Shown here: in pieces, positions 57,942 to 64,000 of the stretch | Layout of the letters: the number at the start of each line of letters is the position of its first letter | How positions within the stretch are numbered: the stretch's first letter is position 1 | NCBI GenBank assembly: GCA_009731425.1 | Contig: AP018794.1 | Span: forward strand, 1,309,960-1,373,959 | From: Lachnospiraceae bacterium KM106-2 | GTDB lineage: Bacteria; Bacillota; Clostridia; Lachnospirales; Lachnospiraceae | Reading direction: 5' to 3' | DNA length: 64,000 bases | Translations under genes and position numbers: made by a program | Notes under the pieces: model-generated | Database searches by the model: none | What the model was told of the DNA's origin: nothing | Seen by the model: the letters and a program-made list of their open reading frames with translations, nothing else

Positions 57942-59441
57942 CTACTTTTTAAAATCTACTGTAGCAGCTACGATTTTCTCGATCATTTCATCAGTTAATA
58001 CTTTACTTGATTCAATTTCATCGATAATATCATTATGTTTCGCACGCATATAATCCATAAGATCTGCACGGAACTGTTTTACTTCTTTTGTCGGTACATC
58101 AAGCATTAAACGCTTATTTGCAACAACAAGTAAGATAACTTCCTCACTTAATGGAAGTGGTTTTGATAATGGTTGTTTTAATAATTCAATTAAAACGTTA
58201 CCATGATCAAGAAGTTCTTTTGTTGTCTTATCAAGTTCAGAACTAAATTGAGTAAATACTTCCATTTCTCTAAACTGTGCTAAGTCGATACGTAAAGAAC
58301 CAGTTGCTTTCTTCATTGCCTTAGTCTGAGCTGCACCACCAACACGCGATACACTTAAACCAACGTTAACGGCTGGACGAACACCTGAATTGAATAAATC
58401 ACTTTCAAGGAAGATCTGACCATCAGTAATTGAAATTACGTTTGTTGGAATGTATGCAGATACATCACCTGCTTGTGTTTCGATGATTGGAAGAGCTGTG
58501 ATAGAACCACCACCGTACTTCGCTTCTACTCTACAAGAACGCTCTAATAATCTTGAGTGTAAGTAGAATACATCACCTGGATAAGCTTCACGTCCTGGAG
58601 AACGTTTTAATAATAAGGACATCGTACGGTAAGCAACCGCATGTTTACTTAAATCATCATAAACGATAAGAACATCTTTACCTTGGCTCATGAAATATTC
58701 AGCCATTGCTGTTCCTGAATAAGGAGCAATGTATTGAATTGGAGCTGGATCAGATGCAGATGCACTAACGATGATAGAATATTCCATTGCATCATGTTTT
58801 TGTAAAGTAGAAACTACTTTTGCAACTGTAGATGCTTTTTGTCCTACTGCAACGTAGATACAGATTGTATCTTTTCCTTTTTGATTGATGATCGTATCCA
58901 TTGCAATTGCTGTTTTACCAGTTTGACGGTCACCAATGATAAGTTCACGTTGACCACGTCCGATTGGGAACATAGAGTCGATTGCTAAGATACCAGTCTG
59001 AAGTGGTTCAGATACTGATTTTCTAGTAGCAACTCCTGGTGCCTCATTTTCAATTGGGAAATATTCTTTTGCGTTGATTGCCCCTTTACCATCGATTGGG
59101 CTACCAAGTGCGTCAACAACTCTGCCGATTAATTCATCAGATACAGGAACACCTGCTCTTTTCTTTGTTCTAGTAACCTTGGATCCTTCTGTTAGTCCGT
59201 AATCGGAACCTAATAAAACAACACCAACGTTTTTCATCTCTAAGTTCTGTACGATACCACGTACACCAGTTTCAAATTCTACAAGTTCACCATACATAGC
59301 GCTGTCTAGGCCGTGTACGTTGGCGATACCATCACCGATGCTTGTAACTGTGCCTGTTTCACGAACGATTGTTTTTACATCATAATCTTCGATCTCGCTT
59401 TTTAAAACTGAAATAATATCACTTTGATTCATGTTGCTCAC
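57942..59441 (-). CDS. atpA: F1Fo ATP synthase subunit alpha
   Basis: The 499-aa subunit has the nucleotide site GDRQTGKTA and the [20 protein letters not shown] signature. The GTG at 59441 is 8 bases after AGGAGG and is preferred to an in-frame ATG at 59432, whose spacing from that site would be too long. The gene starts 6 bases after atpH. Confidence 0.96.
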   Translation of the reverse strand: MSNMNQSDIISVLKSEIEDYDVKTIVRETGTVTSIGDGIANVHGLDSAMYGELVEFETGVRGIVQNLEMKNVGVVLLGSDYGLTEGSKVTRTKKRAGVPVSDELIGRVVDALGSPIDGKGAINAKEYFPIENEAPGVATRKSVSEPLQTGILAIDSMFPIGRGQRELIIGDRQTGKTAIAMDTIINQKGKDTICIYVAVGQKASTVAKVVSTLQKHDAMEYSIIVSASASDPAPIQYIAPYSGTAMAEYFMSQGKDVLIVYDDLSKHAVAYRTMSLLLKRSPGREAYPGDVFYLHSRLLERSCRVEAKYGGGSITALPIIETQAGDVSAYIPTNVISITDGQIFLESDLFNSGVRPAVNVGLSVSRVGGAAQTKAMKKATGSLRIDLAQFREMEVFTQFSSELDKTTKELLDHGNVLIELLKQPLSKPLPLSEEVILLVVANKRLMLDVPTKEVKQFRADLMDYMRAKHNDIIDEIESSKVLTDEMIEKIVAATVDFKK

Positions 59442-59446
59442 ACACT

Positions 59447-59947
59447 TCACCTCCTAACAAGATTTTTCTGTAATAATTCTAATGTGCCTTTGATGCTTTT
59501 ATCGTACTCCATGTCTCCGACTTTAAGTACAAATCCGCCAAGTAAGGAAGCATCTTCCTTAAGTTCAAACTTAACGTCTTGTTTCTTATATTTTGTCATA
59601 AGCATTTGTTTGATAGCATTTAACTCTTCATCGTCTGGCTTATATACATAAGTAAAAGTTGCTTTTAATGTATTCTCAGCTTCTAACTTAATCTCTTCAT
59701 ATGCTGCGAAAATGTCATCAAACAAATCCATGCATTCGTTTAAACAAACTACATTTATATAAGAACGAATTTCTTCTGGAAATAATTTAGCAATAACTGC
59801 TTCTTTTTCTCTTCGTCTTACTGCTGGATTTGATAATGCTTCTACCAATTCCTTGCTTTGTAATAATTCTTTTGATTTTGTTATTGTCTCGTCATTTAAA
59901 TGAAGTGAAAATAACACCTTTCCATAATTTACAGATGTCTCTGTCAT
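59447..59947 (-). CDS. atpH: F1Fo ATP synthase subunit delta
   Basis: The 166-aa stator subunit has an N-terminal helical bundle and the C-terminal [20 protein letters not shown], the family's most conserved stretch. Its ATG overlaps the atpF stop by four bases (ATGA). It ties the b subunits to the top of F1. Confidence 0.94.
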   Translation of the reverse strand: MTETSVNYGKVLFSLHLNDETITKSKELLQSKELVEALSNPAVRRREKEAVIAKLFPEEIRSYINVVCLNECMDLFDDIFAAYEEIKLEAENTLKATFTYVYKPDDEELNAIKQMLMTKYKKQDVKFELKEDASLLGGFVLKVGDMEYDKSIKGTLELLQKNLVRR

Positions 59948-60429
59948 TTAGCAGCACCTGCCTCCTGTAAGAAATCTTTGATCATGTCTTTGTTAGCTTG
60001 GTCATCTACACTCTTTGCAACGACTTTAGCTGCTGCTAACATAGCGATGTTTGCGATCTCAGCTTGAGCATCATCCATTGATTTCTGACGTTGTAATTCA
60101 ATGGTCTTATTAGCGCCTTCGATCAATCTAGCAGCTTCCTCTTTTGTTTCCATAAGAGATTGCTGTTTTGCGATTTCTGCGCGTTCTTTTGCTTCTTTAA
60201 TAATCTGAGTTGCTTTATCATCTGCTTGTTTAAGGTTATTTTCATATTCAGCGCGAAGATCATTTGCTTTCGCTTTTGCTTCTTCTGCTTCATTTAGAGA
60301 ATCTTCGACCAATTTACTTCTTTTTTCCATCATCGCAGTAACTGGACCGAATAAGAACTTCTTACAAAACCAGTATAAGACAAGGATATTAACAAAATTC
60401 CATATAATGTTCCAATTTAATTCAAGCAA
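59944..60429 (-). CDS. atpF: F1Fo ATP synthase subunit b
   Basis: The 161-aa subunit has one N-terminal membrane helix (about 5-25) and a long Ala/Glu/Lys-rich coiled coil (30-150). It appears to start with TTG (60429), 8 bases after AGGAGG, as no suitable ATG is present. It forms the peripheral stalk. Confidence 0.93.
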   Translation of the reverse strand: MLELNWNIIWNFVNILVLYWFCKKFLFGPVTAMMEKRSKLVEDSLNEAEEAKAKANDLRAEYENNLKQADDKATQIIKEAKERAEIAKQQSLMETKEEAARLIEGANKTIELQRQKSMDDAQAEIANIAMLAAAKVVAKSVDDQANKDMIKDFLQEAGAAK

Positions 60430-60447
60430 ATATCTCGCCTCCTACGA

Positions 60448-60675
60448 TTATTTTAAGAATAAGATAATAAGGATTGCGATTACGAAACCGTAAATAGCTG
60501 TTGCTTCAGCTAACGCACATCCAAGTAATAATGCTTTATTGATATCTCCACTTGCTTCTGGCTGTCTAGCGATTGCTTCTGTTGCTTTACTAGTTGCGAT
60601 ACCGATACCGATACCAGCGCCAATACCTGTTAATACTGCAAGTGCAGCTCCGATTGCGATTAATGTTGTACTCAT
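60448..60675 (-). CDS. atpE: F1Fo ATP synthase subunit c, second copy
   Basis: This 75-aa protein is identical to the copy encoded just upstream; the genes differ only by a few synonymous bases. Two membrane helices flank the polar loop ARQPEASGD, and the ion-binding Glu is in CALAEATAIY. The Gln of sodium-type rings (GxGQG) is Ile here (GIGIG) and the Ser after Glu is Ala, favouring proton coupling. AGGAG sits 22 bases after the first copy. Confidence 0.94.
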   Translation of the reverse strand: MSTTLIAIGAALAVLTGIGAGIGIGIATSKATEAIARQPEASGDINKALLLGCALAEATAIYGFVIAILIILFLK

Positions 60676-60697
60676 GTGATTCCTCTCCTTTGTCTAA

Positions 60698-60925
60698 TTA
60701 TTTTAAGAATAAGATAATTAAGATTGCGATTACGAAACCGTAGATAGCTGTTGCTTCGGCTAACGCACATCCAAGTAATAATGCCTTATTGATATCTCCA
60801 CTTGCTTCTGGTTGTCTAGCGATTGCTTCTGTTGCTTTACTCGTTGCAATACCGATACCAATACCAGCTCCGATACCTGTTAATACTGCAAGTGCAGCTC
60901 CGATTGCGATTAATGTTGTACTCAT
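60698..60925 (-). CDS. atpE: F1Fo ATP synthase subunit c, first copy
   Basis: First of two tandem c-subunit genes, coding for the same 75 residues as the second. It follows atpB by 30 bases with AGGAGATG before its ATG. The duplication may simply raise c-subunit synthesis, since many copies are needed per ring. Near identity points to recent duplication or gene conversion. Confidence 0.94.
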   Translation of the reverse strand: MSTTLIAIGAALAVLTGIGAGIGIGIATSKATEAIARQPEASGDINKALLLGCALAEATAIYGFVIAILIILFLK

Positions 60926-60955
60926 AATAGTAACATCTCCTTTTTAAATTGTGTG

Positions 60956-61639
60956 TTATTCCATTTTTTCTTTCATGAATAATGCAGTTAAAAATACAAA
61001 TACATAAGCCTGAATCAATCCATCAAATATATCGAAATAGAAACTAAATGGTACTGGAACGACCATTGGAACACATAGTTTTAATAATTCCATAACGACA
61101 AATGCACCCAGGACATTACCGTAAAGTCGCATACATAGCGATAACGGACGTATAAATAACTCCAAGAAATTAATAGGCACTAACAAGCCCATTGGTTGTG
61201 CAAAGCTCTTTAACCAGCCTTTTACGCCCTTTTCCCGAATACCGGATGACTCAATCAAGATAATACTCATTATTGAAAGAGCTGCGGTAACATTAAGATC
61301 CTTCGTTGGTGATACCAATCCAAAAATACCGATCAAGTTTGCAAAACCGATATAGATCATAACTGTTCCTAAGTAAGGGAAATATTTTCTTCCTTCATGA
61401 CCTAAAATACCTTCAAAGAAGTTATTAATAAATCCTACTAAGGCTTCTACAATGACTTGTGGACCCTTTGGAACAATTTGAAGATTACGAACGAATACCA
61501 GCGTAAGAATCATGATAACTGCCATAATGATCCATGTGACAAGTACTGAATTGGGAACGGGTATTCCTCCAAAGATTGGAATCGTAAAACTAATCTTATT
61601 GTCTAATTCGGACATAAGCTCAGCTGCGAAATGCTCCAT
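60956..61639 (-). CDS. atpB: F1Fo ATP synthase subunit a
   Basis: The 227-aa membrane subunit has about five to six helices and the essential Arg in LCMRLYGNVLGA, which faces the c-ring Glu. GGAGGTGAG precedes the ATG. It follows the small membrane-protein gene at the start of the operon. Confidence 0.95.
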   Translation of the reverse strand: MEHFAAELMSELDNKISFTIPIFGGIPVPNSVLVTWIIMAVIMILTLVFVRNLQIVPKGPQVIVEALVGFINNFFEGILGHEGRKYFPYLGTVMIYIGFANLIGIFGLVSPTKDLNVTAALSIMSIILIESSGIREKGVKGWLKSFAQPMGLLVPINFLELFIRPLSLCMRLYGNVLGAFVVMELLKLCVPMVVPVPFSFYFDIFDGLIQAYVFVFLTALFMKEKME

Positions 61640-61704
61640 CTAGCTCACCTCCTTTATTCAGTTGTATTGCTAAAACTGTGGAATAAAATAAATAAAAGAT
61701 AGCA

Positions 61705-62175
61705 TTAAAATGCAAGATTAAGAATCCCTGCATCTTTTTTGCCATCCTTCAACTGGACATAATGCAGAAATACTTTTTTGTATTTGAATTGACATGATTT
61801 AACTAACCAGTGCGCTATGTTCATTACGAACAACATAACTGCAGTGATCGTTAATATAGAAAATTGTGCAAGATATGCACAAATATTGAATTTATGTGCT
61901 ACATCAAAACGGAAAATTTGTAAAAATGTTTCTTCCATAGAGATTTCATATTCACTATGATTAACACTTGCCTCGTGGCCAACGCGTCCTCTTCTAGATG
62001 CACGTTTCGCTCTAGTAAAGATAGGAGTATTGTTAGTAACCTTACCATTAACCTGACAAGAACGAATGGTAGAGATATAGTTGCCATAATATGATGCACA
62101 AAGGATTGTAACGATGACTAAAATAAGTGCAAAGTTAATTATTTTTTTAATATCTGTCATCATTTGATTTTTCAT
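61705..62175 (-). CDS. Membrane protein in the atpI position
   Basis: The ATG at 62175 (behind AGAGGTGAG) gives 156 aa; a longer frame upstream has no binding site. It has two predicted membrane helices (about 11-30 and 97-120) separated by a basic, probably extracellular or cytoplasmic loop (RAKRASRRGRVGHE). Most operons have AtpI (UncI), a four- or two-helix c-ring assembly factor, at this point. This protein is larger than most of those and its sequence is not a clear match. A role in Fo assembly is possible but inferred. Confidence 0.7.
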   Translation of the reverse strand: MKNQMMTDIKKIINFALILVIVTILCASYYGNYISTIRSCQVNGKVTNNTPIFTRAKRASRRGRVGHEASVNHSEYEISMEETFLQIFRFDVAHKFNICAYLAQFSILTITAVMLFVMNIAHWLVKSCQFKYKKVFLHYVQLKDGKKDAGILNLAF

Positions 62176-62245
62176 ATCTGGCTCACCTCTTTCATTCATA
62201 CTAATTTTTCTCAAGTAAATATGTGCTTGTCTCTGATGTTTATAT

Positions 62246-62274
62246 ATAATATACCTCTGATCGCAAAAGAACAA
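62246..62274 (-). promoter_or_regulatory. Promoter of the ATP synthase operon
   Basis: On the minus strand TTGTTC (62269-62274) and TATTAT (62246-62251) are separated by 17 bases, about 70 bases upstream of the first gene. Confidence 0.65.
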
Positions 62275-62322
62275 GTTAAAGATTTACATTTTTGTAACTT
62301 TGTGAATTTTTTTGTAAGAATA

Positions 62323-62391
62323 AAAGGCATTAGCCAATGTATTTTGTCATTTTTACCAAAATGAACATACTTTTTATGAGCCAATGCCTTA
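62323..62391. other. Inverted repeat between atp and the ArsC-like gene
   Basis: AAGGCATT (62324-62331) and AATGCCTT (62383-62390) with matching inner GGC bases make a loose stem with a large loop. On the minus strand TTATTCTT follows. It may end the ArsC-like transcript, although it lies 120 bases from that stop. The rest of 62392-62513 shows nothing clear. Confidence 0.45.
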
Positions 62392-62513
62392 TTATTATCT
62401 AAGTATTCAATTGAAATAATACTATTTTTAGACAAGCATTATTGTAGATTTGCTTCCTAAACTACCATATTGTGGTGTAATTTCTTAAAAATTCATAATC
62501 ATTACGAATTTAT

Positions 62514-62855
62514 TTATACCCAAATTTTCCATTTATCTGGTTCATAACCTACTGTTGCCTTTTGTCCATTTCGTACAATTGGAGTCTTTAAAACCTGCTG
62601 GTTCTCAAGTATCTTATCCAGTTGGTCTTCCTTTGCGATGTATCGAATTAGAGCAAGTGCATCTTGATCCTTGCAAGAATCGTCTAGCATAGAATCAATT
62701 CCGCCGACTGCTTTTGCAACGCTATTAAACTCGCCTTTGCTCATTCCCTTCTCTTTCAGATCAATTAATTGATATTTAATTCCTCGTTCTTTAAAATAAC
62801 GTTCTGCCTTTTTGGTATCAAAACATTTCTTCTTTCCAAAGATCTGTATATTCAT
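62514..62855 (-). CDS. ArsC/Spx-family thioredoxin-fold protein
   Basis: The 113-aa protein has the ArsC-type opening IFGKKKCFDTKKAERYF with a single Cys11, YQLIDLKEKG and the LKTPIVRNGQKATVGY end containing the conserved cis-Pro and late Arg. It lacks the CxxC of Spx. It could be a glutaredoxin-linked arsenate reductase-like enzyme or an Spx-like regulator. No ars genes are nearby. Confidence 0.88.
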   Translation of the reverse strand: MNIQIFGKKKCFDTKKAERYFKERGIKYQLIDLKEKGMSKGEFNSVAKAVGGIDSMLDDSCKDQDALALIRYIAKEDQLDKILENQQVLKTPIVRNGQKATVGYEPDKWKIWV

Positions 62856-62926
62856 TGTATTTCCCTCTGCTTTCTATCATCATAAAAGAATTTTACCATA
62901 GAAAACAAAGGGAATACAAGTATCTC

Positions 62927-63703
62927 TCATTCCATTTCTGTAGTCATACTCTTGATATAATCATAGACTGGCCTCTTTGCTTTCTTCCCATACTCTCCGA
63001 TCAGCTTTACGATAGCGCTTCCAACGATCACCCCATCTGCCTTTTCACAAAGGGATCGTACCTGGGACGGTGTATTAACTCCAAATCCTACTGCGATCGG
63101 AGTATTACTGACTTCTCGTATCTTTGCGATCATATCATCTATCTGATCCGAGAATACATTTCTTGTACCTGTGACTCCCATGGAGGATACCAAATAGATA
63201 TATCCTTTCGCCCTCTTAGCGATCATTTGAATTCTTTCTTTTGATGTCGGTGCGATCAAACTAATAAGATCGACATTTTCCTCTTTCAAATATGGTAAGA
63301 TTTCTTCTTGTTCCTCATAAGGAAGATCAGGAATGATCACGCCATCAAGGCCTGCTTCCTTTGCTTTCTTAGCAAACTCTTGATATCCATATTGATAGAT
63401 TGGATTTAAGTAAGTTAGAAATACCAATGGAATCTCACTCTGTTTTCTTACCTTTTCCACTAATTCAAATATCATATTGATCGTACATCCGCCTTCTACG
63501 CTAAGGGCGCGAAGATTCGCTTCTTGAATGACAGGGCCTTCTGCGATCGGATCAGAAAAAGGAATTCCAATTTCAACAATACCAGCTCCTGCTCGTTCCA
63601 TTTCATAGATCAGCTGCTCTGTTGTGCTGATATCCGGATCTCCTGCTGTTAGGAATCCAACAAATGCTTTCTTATCATAAAATGCTTTACTGATTCTAGT
63701 CAT
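62927..63703 (-). CDS. trpA: Tryptophan synthase alpha subunit
   Basis: The 258-aa TIM barrel has the catalytic Glu44 in EIGIPFSDP and [10 protein letters not shown], and splits indole-3-glycerol phosphate into indole and glyceraldehyde 3-phosphate, passing indole to TrpB. The position of the usual second catalytic Asp (DPxADGP) is Glu here (DPIAEGP). Its ATG overlaps the trpB stop by eight bases, with GGGGAGG upstream, so they are cotranslated at the end of the trp operon. Confidence 0.96.
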   Translation of the reverse strand: MTRISKAFYDKKAFVGFLTAGDPDISTTEQLIYEMERAGAGIVEIGIPFSDPIAEGPVIQEANLRALSVEGGCTINMIFELVEKVRKQSEIPLVFLTYLNPIYQYGYQEFAKKAKEAGLDGVIIPDLPYEEQEEILPYLKEENVDLISLIAPTSKERIQMIAKRAKGYIYLVSSMGVTGTRNVFSDQIDDMIAKIREVSNTPIAVGFGVNTPSQVRSLCEKADGVIVGSAIVKLIGEYGKKAKRPVYDYIKSMTTEME

Positions 63704-64000
63704 GTAAGTCCTCCCCTCGATATCTTGCTATCGCCGCAACATCTTTGTCACCGCGTCCTGAAATATTGCATACAATGATTTGTTCCTTTCCCATATTAGG
63801 TGCCATCTTCATCACCTGTGCAATGGCATGAGAACTTTCGATAGCCGCTATAATTCCTTCCGTCCTCGCGATATATTCAAATGCTTCGACTGCTTCCTCA
63901 TCTGTGATCGGTACATAAGTTGCTCGATTGGAATCATGAAGATAAGCATGTTCCGGCCCAATCCCAGGATAGTCTAAACCCGCTGATATTGAATATACTG
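63696..64000 (-). CDS. trpB: Tryptophan synthase beta subunit, C-terminal part
   Basis: The last 101 codons are present and read [47 protein letters not shown]-like AIESSHAIA and [13 protein letters not shown], all typical of TrpB. The gene continues beyond the right edge. It joins indole and serine to tryptophan using pyridoxal phosphate. Confidence 0.96.
   Translation of the reverse strand, partial: VYSISAGLDYPGIGPEHAYLHDSNRATYVPITDEEAVEAFEYIARTEGIIAAIESSHAIAQVMKMAPNMGKEQIIVCNISGRGDKDVAAIARYRGEDLHD

Noticed and set aside
60448..60925. Sodium-translocating c-ring
   Set aside because: The position of the sodium-binding Gln is Ile and the Ser following the Glu is Ala, so the sodium signature is incomplete.
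62211..62435. 74-codon minus-strand frame upstream of the atp operon
   Set aside because: It runs through the likely atp promoter and an inverted repeat, and lacks a ribosome binding site.

Overview
The window looks like a low-GC Firmicutes chromosome, most likely a plant-polysaccharide-degrading member of the Lachnospiraceae (clostridial cluster XIVa). The reasons are the gene families and their arrangement (arabinan utilisation with GH51, GH43 and GH127 enzymes, LplB/LplC-type permeases, a DUF6171-like protein, lectin-domain papain-like proteases), strong AGGAGG ribosome binding sites and A+T-rich intergenic DNA. The family assignment is inference. No rRNA, tRNA or CRISPR array was seen.

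1-27.9 kb is mixed housekeeping and surface functions: the start of an Old Yellow Enzyme, two paralogous secreted proteins, a radical SAM protein with a rubrerythrin-like partner and a possible leader peptide, a chemotaxis receptor, a heterodimeric ABC exporter with a divergent LysR regulator, an ECF sigma factor with a membrane beta-propeller protein, a MATE pump, an M19 dipeptidase, two papain-family proteases (one without a signal peptide), a redox and metallo-hydrolase group, topB and oleate hydratase.

28-45 kb is an arabinan/arabino-oligosaccharide utilisation locus. It has two ABC importers (one MalFG-like, one LplBC-like), GH51 and two GH43 enzymes, a GH127 beta-L-arabinofuranosidase, an AraC regulator, and an ArsR-like regulator carrying a large beta-rich domain.

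45.1-50.1 kb holds an IS3 remnant and a riboflavin operon, ribD-ribE-ribBA-ribH followed by a HAD phosphatase, under an FMN riboswitch.

50.1-55.1 kb is a very A+T-rich accessory island and the most interesting part. It contains a small hydrophobic toxin-like peptide, a decapitated TIR domain and copies of a short hairpin repeat. It also contains a retron-like cassette: a 228-aa unknown protein, a 162-nt msr-msd-like RNA, a reverse transcriptase with an N-terminal nucleoside-deoxyribosyltransferase-like domain, and a four-TM protein. At its right edge is a large inverted-repeat structure of unknown nature.

55.2-62.2 kb is the complete F1Fo ATP synthase operon with a tandem duplication of atpE. 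The window ends with an ArsC/Spx-like protein and trpA, preceded by the 3' part of trpB. From 27.9 kb rightwards, most genes other than the ArsR-like regulator and the GH127 operon lie on the minus strand.
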